A stretch of 64,000 bases of DNA from a bacterium (GTDB lineage: Bacteria; Bacteroidota; Bacteroidia; B-17B0; Aurantibacillaceae): contig JAQSCW010000031.1 of assembly GCA_029945625.1 (NCBI GenBank), positions 69,315 to 133,314 on the forward strand. Direction: 5' to 3'. Position 1 is the first letter of the stretch, and each line of letters begins with the position of its first letter. Shown one piece after another: positions 1-9,771 of the stretch. Under the pieces are notes generated by a model. That model searched no databases. It was not told where the DNA came from and worked only from the letters and a program-made list of their open reading frames with translations. A program made the position numbers and the translations under genes.

Positions 1-160
1 AAAGGGAACCAAGACTGAAGGGAGCTAAGACTAAAGGGAACCAAGACTAAAGGGAGCTAAGACTAAAGGGAGCTAAGACTAAAGGGAACCAAGACTAAAG
101 GGAACCAAGACTAAAGGGAACCAAGACTAAAGGGAGCTAAGACAAAAGGGAACCAAGAAC
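1..160. repeat. 16-bp tandem repeat array, ten copies, two alternating unit variants (aaagggaaccaagact / aaagggagctaagact)
   Basis: Direct reading: period 16 from base 1 to 160; units differ mainly at GGAACCAAG vs GGAGCTAAG. Array runs off the left window edge. Confidence 0.95.
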
Positions 161-223
161 CAAGAATTCGGACAAGCCTGTCAAGCATCTCATTTGTCTT
201 GCAACACGACGCCAACAAAATTA

Positions 224-796
224 TCATGTTGAACTACCCCAACGGTAACTATTTTGCTCCAATCCTATCAAATCTATTACCCTATCTATGACTGTTGCAG
301 CAAGCTCTTCCATTGTTTTTGGTCGCGAGTAAAATGAGGGGGAAGCGGGACAAACGATAGCGCCCGCCTCAGTAACTGTTTTCATATTATTGATATGAAT
401 AAGACTTAGCGGTGTGTCGCGTGTTACCAGAATTAATTTACGACGTTCCTTTAACATCACGTCGGCAGCTCTGGTGATGAGGTCGTTGCTGATGCCCGAG
501 GAAATGCGTGCCAGTGTTCCCATGCTGCAGGGACAGATGATTAAGGCGTCGTATTTTGAAGACCCCGAAGCAAAAGGAGCAAAGAAGTCATTTTTTTCGT
601 ACGTTTTAAAAGAATAATTTTCAAATCCCGAATCGCCCAATTCGAGGCGCCACACGGCTTTGGCATTGTCGCTAAACACCATGCTTATTTCCTGCAACTG
701 ATCTTGTAATGCCACAATTTTATCGAGAAGTACTTTTGCATAAATACTTCCGCTGGCGCCGGTGACGGCTATGGCTATTTTTGGTTTATGTGACAT
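224..796 (-). CDS. ubiX: UbiX family flavin prenyltransferase
   Basis: N-terminal IAIAVTGASGSIYAKVLL, CPCSMGTLARISSGISNDLITRAADVMLKERRKLILVTRDTPL motif typical of UbiX/Pad1. Confidence 0.92.
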   Translation of the reverse strand: MSHKPKIAIAVTGASGSIYAKVLLDKIVALQDQLQEISMVFSDNAKAVWRLELGDSGFENYSFKTYEKNDFFAPFASGSSKYDALIICPCSMGTLARISSGISNDLITRAADVMLKERRKLILVTRDTPLSLIHINNMKTVTEAGAIVCPASPSFYSRPKTMEELAATVIDRVIDLIGLEQNSYRWGSST

Positions 797-1467
797 TAGG
801 CCTTTTTGTTTAAATCAATATGATACGCAAAAAACAAGGTAAGAATATTACTATATAAACCCTTATTAAAGAATTGAGCTACGGGATTAGGATAAAACAC
901 GGTGGAATTTACTCCGTATCCGCGGATAGGTAAAATAGAATTTGAACATCTCAACTCCACCGAAAACTTATCTCCCAGTTTTCTTCCGAGGCCAATATTG
1001 ACTCCCACTTCAAATTTATTAAAGGGATAATTTCCTGTTTCATCTGTATAATTAATTACTTCTTTATATTTAGCCAAGTAGGCTACAGAAGGACCTATGG
1101 TGAAAAAATACTTAGGAAGAAAGAGGTACCGAAAGGAGAGGGGCAAGTCAATATAATTGAGAGTGAGTCGGTACGAACTGTAATCACCGGCATTTTGATT
1201 TGGATTGTGTAGAGCCCCCTTTTGTGAAAGGTAAAATCCTAATTCTATGCTTGCTTTACTGTTTAGTCGAGCGTTTAAACCAAGTCCAAAAAAAACACCA
1301 AACTTATCGTAGCCGTCGTAAGCATCTCCGTGAATTTGGCAACCATTTCCACCAAATGAGGGTTTGAGGCTAAAGATCTGATCATGATTTTGTTGTCCGT
1401 TCATCGCCCCTTGAAAGAAAATGATCGTTAGAAATGCGGTACACAAGTATTTTGAGAAACAATTCAA
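796..1467 (-). CDS. outer membrane beta-barrel protein (PorT-like family)
   Basis: Signal-peptide-like N-terminus, alternating beta-strand pattern, GLNARLNSKASIELGFYLSQKG. Confidence 0.6.
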   Translation of the reverse strand: MNCFSKYLCTAFLTIIFFQGAMNGQQNHDQIFSLKPSFGGNGCQIHGDAYDGYDKFGVFFGLGLNARLNSKASIELGFYLSQKGALHNPNQNAGDYSSYRLTLNYIDLPLSFRYLFLPKYFFTIGPSVAYLAKYKEVINYTDETGNYPFNKFEVGVNIGLGRKLGDKFSVELRCSNSILPIRGYGVNSTVFYPNPVAQFFNKGLYSNILTLFFAYHIDLNKKA

Positions 1468-1514
1468 TTATCTTATTGGCATTTTAGAAAAACCATTTAT
1501 TTATCATCCGTTTA

Positions 1515-2669
1515 TTAGCTCAGAGGATATTCTTTCACCACTTTGTACAGGGTATCTCTTTCAACAGGAAGTTTTCCGACTGCCTGAATCATTTCCACTA
1601 GTTGTTGTGTGGAGAGTTTGGGATTTTGTTCTTCCGAACCGGCCATACTGTATATTTTTGTCGTGTCGTCAATAGTACCATCCAAATCGTCGGTCCCAAA
1701 ATTTAGAGAAAGTTGTGCTGTATTTCTGCCTATCATAGCCCAATACGCTTTGATATGAGGAAAATTATCGAGGTAAATTCGGGCGATGGCATAATTTCGA
1801 AGGTCTTCAATCACACTCACTTCGGGCACATGGGCCATTTCATTTTCTTTGTTGCGAAATTTAAGAGGAATGAACGCATTAAAACCCTTGGTGCGATCTT
1901 GCAATTGACGCAATCGTTCCATGTGATCCACCCGGTGTTCGAAGCTCTCAATGTGACCATACAGCATGGTTGCGTTTGATTGGTTACCCATCTTATGCCA
2001 GATTTCATGAATGCTCAGCCATTCCTGCGTGGTGCATTTACCGCCGGCAATTTGTTCACGAATCTTTTCATCGAAAATCTCTGCGCCTCCGCCGGGTAGA
2101 CTGCCAAGTCCCGCTTCTTTCATTATTTTTAAACCTTCTTCGTAACTAAGATTTGCTTTCTTAAAGATATAGTGAAACTCCACAGGCGTAAGGGCTTTGA
2201 TATGCAAGCCGGGACGATGCTGTTTGATTTTGCGAAAAAGATCGGTGTAAAAATTAAGATCTTGTTTTGGAACCACGCCACCGGTGATGTGCACTTCCGT
2301 TACTTCCTGATCATCGTAACTTTTTACAATGTCCATAATTTGATCAACCGAAAGCTCCCAGCCCTGATCGCGGTTTTTTATAAGTCGCGAATAGGAACAA
2401 AATGCGCAAGAGTACACACAAACATTTGTGGGCTCCACGTGAAAATTATGATTGAAGTACACCCGGTTTCCGCTTTTTTTCTCGCGAACAAAGTTGGCAA
2501 GGGTTCCTAAAAATCCGAGTTCGGCGTGTTTGTATAAATACACAGCTTCATCAAAGGTGATGCGCTCGCTAGTTAACACTTTGGTAGCAATCGATTTTAA
2601 TTCAGTCGACAACAATGATGTCGCGACAATGGAGCCGGGTTCTTGAGCGGTTAGATTCATAGTGAACAA
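1515..2669 (-). CDS. mqnE: aminofutalosine synthase (radical SAM) MqnE
   Basis: HVEPTNVCVYSCAFCSYSR radical SAM CxxxCxxC; PGGGAEIF, ATMLYGHIE and AYWAMIG motifs of the MqnE/CofH family. Confidence 0.85.
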   Translation of the reverse strand: MFTMNLTAQEPGSIVATSLLSTELKSIATKVLTSERITFDEAVYLYKHAELGFLGTLANFVREKKSGNRVYFNHNFHVEPTNVCVYSCAFCSYSRLIKNRDQGWELSVDQIMDIVKSYDDQEVTEVHITGGVVPKQDLNFYTDLFRKIKQHRPGLHIKALTPVEFHYIFKKANLSYEEGLKIMKEAGLGSLPGGGAEIFDEKIREQIAGGKCTTQEWLSIHEIWHKMGNQSNATMLYGHIESFEHRVDHMERLRQLQDRTKGFNAFIPLKFRNKENEMAHVPEVSVIEDLRNYAIARIYLDNFPHIKAYWAMIGRNTAQLSLNFGTDDLDGTIDDTTKIYSMAGSEEQNPKLSTQQLVEMIQAVGKLPVERDTLYKVVKEYPLS

Positions 2670-2802
2670 ATTTACGGCTTCTTTTTTGGGTGAAGGCAGG
2701 TAAATGCTAAAAAACCTTTATTTGTTAAAGAATTATATGTTAGGGATGTTTGCACTGCATAAAGCAGTAGTGATGTGCCGCCATAAAACCCTCCGAGGTA
2801 TG

Positions 2803-4236
2803 TCATTTTGTTTTTTCCCCAGCTAGTTTATTTATCATTCCCTTAAAAATTAGTCCATGAAAGGGAAGGACAGAATACCAATACAATCTTCCCAATAAGC
2901 CCAAGGGCCTGAATGTTGCTGTTTGTGTGAGGATATTGTTTTTATCAATTTTGAATTCTAGCCATGCCTCACCCGGAAGTTTCATTTCGGCATACAACAA
3001 CAGGCGTTTTTCTTGTTTATCCGCTAAAAGCACACGCCAAAAATCAACGGCATCGCCTGAAAATACTTCTGTTTCGCTTTTCCGACCTCTTCGCATGCCA
3101 ACACCCCCAATAACCTGGTCTAAAAAGCCTCTGATCTCCCATAGCCAGTGTCCGTAATACCACCCTGTTTTTCCGCCAATGGACCATATTTTTCTCAGCG
3201 AAACATCGCTATTTGTGAGCTTAAGTGAACGAATATCTTTAAAACAACCGTTAACCGGCACCTCAATAAATTTAGTGAGGCCTTCGTTAAATAGTTTACT
3301 TGTTTGTGCATCTTTCCAACTTGAAAGCACCTGGTTTTGTTCTATTTTGTCAAACGCCAATTTTATCGCTGTATCATAGTCAATTCTCTTAATACCAAGG
3401 AGCATGGCCAAATTGTTAGGCTTACAAATCACTTCTATTTTCATGCTGTTTACCAAATTCTTTGCAAGAGCATATGAGGTGGCTGTGACAAAATATAACC
3501 AGTAAGACGATATTTTGGGAGTCATAACTGGTACACTAACAATCCGCCTTTGCAAGCCTCGGATTTTTGCAAATCGCAAAAGCATTTCTTTGTAACTTAA
3601 AACATCAGGCCCTCCAATATCATAGCTATTATTGTAAGTTTCAGTTTTTCCAATAACGCCGATTAAAAATTCTACCACATTACGAATTGCAATTGGCTGA
3701 CATTTTGTTTTTAGCCACCGGGGTGCGATCATAAAGGGCAATTTCTCCACCAAATCTCGTATGATTTCAAATGAAGCACTTCCCGAGCCCACAATTATAC
3801 CGGCTTTTAATGTAGTGAGTGCAAAGGTAGAACCTGATAAAACGGTTTCCACATTTTTTCGTGATGACAAGTGTTTTGATAATTCGTCGGCGTTGCTAAT
3901 ACCACTGAGGTAAACAACCTGTTTGGTAGTTGTTTGTTCAATACGATTTTTAAAATTTGTGGCACAAAGCTCTTCCATGTTTTCAAAGTGCCCGCTTTCT
4001 GTTGACATGGAATGAATGAGGTAATAAGCTACATCAATATCTTTTGGAATTTGTTGCAAACTCTCTTTGTTTAGGAAGTCTGCCTCTATGAGCGAGAGAT
4101 TAGCAGTGGAATAGTTTTTCTTATTAAACCTGTTCTTATCTCTTACACAGCAGATCACCTCATGCCCGTCTTCCAATAGTACCGGTAGCAAGCGCTGTGC
4201 GATGTATCCGGTAACACCGGTTAGTAATACTTTCAT
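2803..4236 (-). CDS. NAD(P)-binding SDR-type protein with C-terminal DUF2867-like domain
   Basis: MKVLLTGVTGYIAQRLLPVLLEDGHEV Rossmann start; GWYYGHWLWEIRGFLDQVIGGVGMRRGR in the C-terminal part. ORF extends to 4269; ATG at 4236 preferred. Confidence 0.75.
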   Translation of the reverse strand: MKVLLTGVTGYIAQRLLPVLLEDGHEVICCVRDKNRFNKKNYSTANLSLIEADFLNKESLQQIPKDIDVAYYLIHSMSTESGHFENMEELCATNFKNRIEQTTTKQVVYLSGISNADELSKHLSSRKNVETVLSGSTFALTTLKAGIIVGSGSASFEIIRDLVEKLPFMIAPRWLKTKCQPIAIRNVVEFLIGVIGKTETYNNSYDIGGPDVLSYKEMLLRFAKIRGLQRRIVSVPVMTPKISSYWLYFVTATSYALAKNLVNSMKIEVICKPNNLAMLLGIKRIDYDTAIKLAFDKIEQNQVLSSWKDAQTSKLFNEGLTKFIEVPVNGCFKDIRSLKLTNSDVSLRKIWSIGGKTGWYYGHWLWEIRGFLDQVIGGVGMRRGRKSETEVFSGDAVDFWRVLLADKQEKRLLLYAEMKLPGEAWLEFKIDKNNILTQTATFRPLGLLGRLYWYSVLPFHGLIFKGMINKLAGEKTK

Positions 4237-4703
4237 AATAAAATTTCTTAAACTTTTTCCCCAATACAATAGTTCCTTGCCAAAATACTTATTGAAGTCA
4301 TCTATTCATAAAATTGAGTTAGCACGTTCGCCTAAAATGCGTAACCGCGATTGATAGGTCACCGCGTATCTGAATCTGATCCGGAGGCTTCAATTGTTTC
4401 AATTTTATGCGGATGATTACAAATTGAATAATGGAATATAAATGGCTCATCAAAAATAATGGGTGCTTCTTTAAAATAAATTGTTGCAACATCCAATCTG
4501 AATTAAACCATTTGAGTGCCGGTAATGCCACTATTTATAATTTTCGAATACAAGTCTTCAAAAGGTATGCACCCTACAATGGAACGTATAACATCAGGAT
4601 TATTTCTTTCATATTAGCTGTTGCTGAAATAGTTCCCATACTCAGGCGACGGAGGCACAAAATTTTTATGTTTTTTATCTCTGATAAAATGCGCCACCAG
4701 TGT

Positions 4704-5402
4704 TTATATTCTTAAAGTAGAAATGCCACCATCCACATGCAGGATCTGCCCTGTTATCCAACTGGATTTAGGAGATATCAGAAAATCAACAATGTTAACG
4801 ATGTCATCAGTTGTTCCAATTCTTTTTAGAGGATGACGCTGGGCATTTGCTTCCTTTTTTTGTTCACTGTTTAGTAATGTGGCTGCCAAAGGAGTATCGG
4901 TTAGAGAAGGCGCTATACAATTCACTCTTACTTTAGGAGCATACTCAGCCGCCAATGCTTTTGTTAAACCTTCAATTGCTCCTTTGGACGCAGACACCTG
5001 CGAATGAAAGGGCAAGCCGGTTTGAACTGCAACAGTTGAAAAAAGGGTAATGGAAGCATTCTCACTGTTCTTCAATTTAGAAGCAACGGTTTGTATTGTT
5101 TTGATGGCTCCTACAACTTGCAAGTTATAGTCATTTATAAAATCTGCCGGCTTAATTCTTTCAAATGGTCGAAGATTAATACTACCCGGGCAGTAGATTA
5201 CCCCTGCTAATGTGTCGGGCAAAAAAGCAAGTGAAAAGTTTTCATCTAAAACATTCAAATGACTGTACTTAATAAGTGGATGTTCTGCAGATGGTTCATT
5301 CTTATTGAAAGTGCCAAACACTTGATGGCCATTATCAGCCAATTGAAGCGCAAGTGCTTTACCTATTCCGGAAGAAGCGCCAATTATAAGATAGTTTGCC
5401 AT
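4704..5402 (-). CDS. SDR family oxidoreductase
   Basis: IIGASSGIGKALA, S...ASKGAIEGLTKALA, WITGQILHVDGG. Confidence 0.9.
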   Translation of the reverse strand: MANYLIIGASSGIGKALALQLADNGHQVFGTFNKNEPSAEHPLIKYSHLNVLDENFSLAFLPDTLAGVIYCPGSINLRPFERIKPADFINDYNLQVVGAIKTIQTVASKLKNSENASITLFSTVAVQTGLPFHSQVSASKGAIEGLTKALAAEYAPKVRVNCIAPSLTDTPLAATLLNSEQKKEANAQRHPLKRIGTTDDIVNIVDFLISPKSSWITGQILHVDGGISTLRI

Positions 5403-5755
5403 TGAGAACTTGTATAATGTTGTTAGATAATAATAACAATTGAACTCTTAAATTGTTCTGTCAATTTATCTTAATTTTCTCCCAATTTTTGGGCCTACGA
5501 TTAACCCGTCTGAATGAATCCTTAACTAGTAACAATTGCCAAAAGGCTTAGAGTGAATTTTCTAACAAATGGGACAGAGGTAAAAAGAAACGTTCTGACC
5601 TGAAGATCATGTGTTTTTGCGACTGAAGGCTACGAAAGTCCTAGCTCTTTTTTATTCGAGTTAAGCGAAGCTTTTGCTTATTATTGTTGAGCTTTTGCCA
5701 ATCTATGGTTGCGGCGGACAAGTTCAAATTACTACAATAAACTAGCGAGAACAGT

Positions 5756-6181
5756 TTATTTCTTCGTTTTACCTTTTAGTTTCTTTTCCCTTAAATACTC
5801 CTCTCTTATCTTAATTAGGTCAATTCCTGAACAGTCGGCAAATAATTTTCTTACAATTCCCAAAGGCATCTCCTCCGCGGCGTTGAAATTAATACAGCCT
5901 TTTTGAAATTTTGCCGTAGGAAAAAGCGCTTGATATTTTGTGTACAATTTCTCCGATCCATACATGGGTAAAACATGGAGCGACATATATTTCTTCACGC
6001 CGGCAAGTGCATATTTCATCGAACCTTTTGCCTTATACACAATCATTTCTTTTCCCATCATGGGTTCTACAATTGGTACAACGGTTTTGTCTTCTTCCAC
6101 AATTAGCGAGTGAATCTGCGACAGAATTGTCTGCCTGTCGGTAGATTGGTTGGAGATGTACTTTTTAACGTGTGCGTCCAT
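5756..6181 (-). CDS. DUF1801/YdhG-like protein
   Basis: Small protein with GKEMIVYKAKGSMKYALAGVKKYMSLHVLPMYG pattern typical of DUF1801-type proteins. Confidence 0.6.
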   Translation of the reverse strand: MDAHVKKYISNQSTDRQTILSQIHSLIVEEDKTVVPIVEPMMGKEMIVYKAKGSMKYALAGVKKYMSLHVLPMYGSEKLYTKYQALFPTAKFQKGCINFNAAEEMPLGIVRKLFADCSGIDLIKIREEYLREKKLKGKTKK

Positions 6182-6402
6182 GTGTTAATTTTTTTTATTT
6201 GTTAGGAGCAAATTATTCCGATTTTTATAAAGCACAGATGTTTGCGCTGAAATTACGCAAAAAAAATCGAGCAAGGCAAGCACTATTTTTGTCCACGATT
6301 AACCTGATTAAGTCTAGGAAGGAACGTTTAAATGCTAAATTGTTTTTGCTAACTCCTCTGTTTTGATCGAATTCGAATAACATGAGGTGTTATGAAGATG
6401 TT

Positions 6403-6831
6403 TTACCTGCTGCTACTTTCCACCAGAGATACCGCTTCCTTTGGAGTCAATATTGGTAATGCGCTTGGTTTATAGTCTTTAGTGTCACGCGTAACAATGA
6501 AATCAATTTTACTTAAAGATTTTGCACAGTTATATTGAATTGCGTCTTCAAAGTCTTTGAAGTCTGATTTAAGTGCCTTCTTTATGATATCTTTAGAAAC
6601 GTCAATTATGTCTGTCCACTCATTTAACTCCGTTAACATCTTAATAGTTTCTGCATGTGAACACGATTGCCGTAGAATGTAATACATGTTATTATAAGAA
6701 ACAGCAGAAATATAAATGTTTATTTGCTTCTTAAAGGAATAATTAAAAAGCCTTGCAGCTTCTGTTGAAAAAGGTTTGCGGTCTGCGAAAAAATCAATAA
6801 GTACGTTGGTGTCTAAAAAAAGATTCTTCAT
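6403..6831 (-). CDS. PIN domain toxin of a type II TA module
   Basis: MKNLFLDTNVLIDFFADRKPF start, DFKDFEDAIQYNCA and FIVTRDTKDY acidic PIN motifs; overlaps upstream antitoxin by 4 nt. Confidence 0.85.
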   Translation of the reverse strand: MKNLFLDTNVLIDFFADRKPFSTEAARLFNYSFKKQINIYISAVSYNNMYYILRQSCSHAETIKMLTELNEWTDIIDVSKDIIKKALKSDFKDFEDAIQYNCAKSLSKIDFIVTRDTKDYKPSALPILTPKEAVSLVESSSR

Positions 6832-7076
6832 GATTTATACTTCCTTAGCAGAACTTTGGCTAGCTCTTTTTTATAGTCAAAGTCTTCAGGCAATTCAATT
6901 GACCCCATTAATTTTAAAATTTTTGGTGAAATACTGTCTGTTTTATTTTCTTTAGAGGTCAACGACATGAGATAGTTTTCTACGATGTCCGACAGACTTT
7001 TTCCTTTTTGTTTGGCGTATTTCTTAGCAATTGAGATTACTGAGTCGTCAATTGTCAAGGTGAGTTTGGTTGTCAT
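6828..7076 (-). CDS. antitoxin (DUF6364 / ribbon-helix-helix-like)
   Basis: MTTKLTLTIDDSVISIAKKYAKQKGKSLSDIVENYL N-terminal DNA-binding pattern; upstream of and overlapping the PIN toxin. Confidence 0.75.
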   Translation of the reverse strand: MTTKLTLTIDDSVISIAKKYAKQKGKSLSDIVENYLMSLTSKENKTDSISPKILKLMGSIELPEDFDYKKELAKVLLRKYKS

Positions 7077-7077
7077 T

Positions 7078-7109
7078 ACACGTGTATATATATTTACAAA
7101 TATACGTGT
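7078..7109. promoter_or_regulatory. imperfect inverted repeat, candidate TA operator
   Basis: acacgtgtatatatatttacaaatatacgtgt: arms ACACGT(gt)ATAT / ATATACGTGT, 1 nt from the antitoxin start codon. Confidence 0.45.
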
Positions 7110-7273
7110 TAAAGTTTAAATTACAAAACACCTGTCCGTTCGAAACTTATAGGGAAATAGAGCATTGTGACCTCCATTGTGGTGAGGAATGGGAGGATCT
7201 AATTAGATCCAACTGTTTAATTTAGTACAAAAAATGCAACCAAACGGAAAGCCTTAAAAGTTCAAACACAGTA

Positions 7274-9709
7274 TCAATTCAATTCCTTCACCTTTTCCTT
7301 CAGTAAAGCCAACTGCAGTACTTCTTCCATTTTTGTGACATAGTGAAAGGTTAAACCTTTTAAATAATCGGGCTTAATATCATCAACGTCTTTTTTATTG
7401 TCGATGCATAGAATCACTTCTTTTATACCCGCACGTTTAGCGGCCAATAATTTTTCTTTAATACCACCAACCGGCAGTACTTTTCCTCTGAGGGTAATTT
7501 CGCCGGTCATGGCCAAGGCCTTTTTAACCTTGCGCTTAGTAAATGCGCTGGCCACCGAGGTGAGCATGGCAATACCTGCACTTGGACCGTCTTTTGGAGT
7601 GCCTCCTTCGGGTACGTGGATGTGAATATTATTCTCTTCAAACACTTCGCTGCTTAAACCAAGTAGATACGGATGAGCCTTCAAATATTCCAGAGCCAGG
7701 GTAGCGCTTTCTTTCATCACATCACCCAAATTACCGGTGAGTGTAAGTTTCCCTCCTTTACCTTTACTTAAACTTGTTTCGATAAATAAAATATCTCCAC
7801 CAACTTGTGTCCAAGCCAAACCTGTAACTACTCCTGCAATGTCATTGCCTTGATATTTATCTTTTATGTGAGAAGGACCCAAGATTTTGATAACACTTTC
7901 TTCGGTGATTTTAGGTGAATCCTCTTCGCGTGCAATGTGCACGGCCACGTTTCGGGCAATCTTAGAGATCTTTTTTTCAAGATTTCTTACGCCGCTCTCT
8001 GCAGTGTAAGTTTCGATAATAAATTCCAGCACTTTATCCGCAATCTTCAGCTGATTTTTCTTTAAACCATTTTCTTCTACTTGTTTAGGAATTAAATGAC
8101 GTTTGGCGATCTCTAATTTTTCTTCTACAGTATAACCATTTACTTCAATAATCTCCATGCGGTCGCGCAGCGCGGGTTGTATGGTATTGAGATTATTACA
8201 GGTGGCAATAAACATTACCTTGCTGAGGTCATAATCCAATTCGAGAAAATTATCGTAAAAATTTGAATTTTGTTCAGGGTCTAAAACTTCCAATAAGGCA
8301 CTCGAAGGATCACCATGGTAATCGTTCCCAACTTTATCGATCTCATCTAAAATAAACACCGGATTGCTGGTTTGCACCTTTTTTAAATTCTGAATAATCC
8401 GTCCGGGCATCGCCCCAATATAGGTTTTGCGGTGTCCGCGAATTTCGCTCTCATCTTTTAGCCCGCCTAAACTCATGCGGATATATTTTCGGTTGAGCGC
8501 CTTCGCAATACTTTTTCCTAAAGAGGTTTTTCCCACTCCGGGAGGACCATACAAACAAATGATGGGTGATTTTAAATTGCCTTTTAATTTAAGTACAGCC
8601 AAATGTTCAATGATTCGTTCTTTTACTTTCTCAAGTCCAAAATGATCATCGTCTAAAATCTGTTGTGCGTGTTTAAGGTCAAAATTATCTTTAGTTACTT
8701 CATCCCAGGGTAATTCCAGCAAGAGTTCCACGTAATTGGTCTGGATCCCATGTTCAGCCGCATTGGGATTCATGCGTTGCAATTTGGAGACTTGTTTTTC
8801 AAACAATTCTTTGATCTCGGTACTCCATTTTTTGGTCTCCGCTTTTTCTCTGTAGCCGGTGATCTCTTGCTCAAAATTATTACCACCTAATTCTTCCTGA
8901 ATGGTCTTAATTTGCTGATTCAAAAAATACTCACGCTGCTGTTTATCGAGGTCCATTTTTGTTTTGTTCTGGATCTGATTTCGCAACTCAAGCATTTGAA
9001 ATTCTTTGTTCAAGTATTCCAGTACGAGCAAACTGCGTTCCTTTAGATTCGCCACTTCCAGCATTTTCTGTTTGTCGGTAGTGCTGGCATTCATGTTGGA
9101 GGAAATGAAATTCACCAAAAAGGTGGGACTTTCAATGTTGTTGATGGCAAAGCCCGCGTCACTTGGAATATTGGGTGAAATCTTCACGATTTGCGTGGAG
9201 GTTTCTTTCAAATTGGAAACGATGGCCTGAAATTCCTTATCTGCTTTTAGCGGATGTGATTCGTCGAAGGCCTGCACGCGTGCCTTGTGGTAGGGTTCCA
9301 CCTGTATGTATTCAATGATCTTAAATCGTTTTTTACCCTGAATAATGATGGTGGTATTTCCATCGGGCATCCGCAACATTTTGATGATATGCGCCACTGT
9401 GCCTACCTGATAGAGGTCTTCTCCGCCCGGATCTTCGGTATCGTCGCTTTTTTGAGCTACCACACCAATCGTTTTATCGCCTTTATTATAGTCTTTTATA
9501 AGTTGGATCGATTTATCGCGACCTACTGTGATGGGAATTACCACACCCGGAAAAAGGACGGTGTTGCGAAGTGGCAATATTGGCAGTATTTCGGGGATCT
9601 TCTCATTCCGCATATTGTCTTCATCCTCCGCACTTAAAAGAGGGATAAAGTCCGAATCCTCATCAATCGTGTCTTTAAAGCCAATTGAATTCAAATCGTT
9701 AAAGTCCAT
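7274..9709 (-). CDS. lon: ATP-dependent protease Lon
   Basis: LPILPLRNTVLFPGVVIPITVGR; Walker A GPPGVGKTSLGKSIA; catalytic DGPSAGIAM (Ser) and GGIKEK (Lys). Confidence 0.97.
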   Translation of the reverse strand: MDFNDLNSIGFKDTIDEDSDFIPLLSAEDEDNMRNEKIPEILPILPLRNTVLFPGVVIPITVGRDKSIQLIKDYNKGDKTIGVVAQKSDDTEDPGGEDLYQVGTVAHIIKMLRMPDGNTTIIIQGKKRFKIIEYIQVEPYHKARVQAFDESHPLKADKEFQAIVSNLKETSTQIVKISPNIPSDAGFAINNIESPTFLVNFISSNMNASTTDKQKMLEVANLKERSLLVLEYLNKEFQMLELRNQIQNKTKMDLDKQQREYFLNQQIKTIQEELGGNNFEQEITGYREKAETKKWSTEIKELFEKQVSKLQRMNPNAAEHGIQTNYVELLLELPWDEVTKDNFDLKHAQQILDDDHFGLEKVKERIIEHLAVLKLKGNLKSPIICLYGPPGVGKTSLGKSIAKALNRKYIRMSLGGLKDESEIRGHRKTYIGAMPGRIIQNLKKVQTSNPVFILDEIDKVGNDYHGDPSSALLEVLDPEQNSNFYDNFLELDYDLSKVMFIATCNNLNTIQPALRDRMEIIEVNGYTVEEKLEIAKRHLIPKQVEENGLKKNQLKIADKVLEFIIETYTAESGVRNLEKKISKIARNVAVHIAREEDSPKITEESVIKILGPSHIKDKYQGNDIAGVVTGLAWTQVGGDILFIETSLSKGKGGKLTLTGNLGDVMKESATLALEYLKAHPYLLGLSSEVFEENNIHIHVPEGGTPKDGPSAGIAMLTSVASAFTKRKVKKALAMTGEITLRGKVLPVGGIKEKLLAAKRAGIKEVILCIDNKKDVDDIKPDYLKGLTFHYVTKMEEVLQLALLKEKVKELN

Positions 9710-9771
9710 AGGTCAATTCTTAAATTAGTACTAAAGGTAATTCATATTTTATGCCATCCCAAAAAAATAGA

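Noticed and set aside
1-160. CRISPR array at the left edge
   Set aside because: Units are contiguous 16-mers without unique spacers, so this is a simple tandem repeat.
4431-4715. 94-aa plus-strand ORF in the gap between the two SDR-type genes
   Set aside because: Composition looks random; the opposite strand reads more protein-like.
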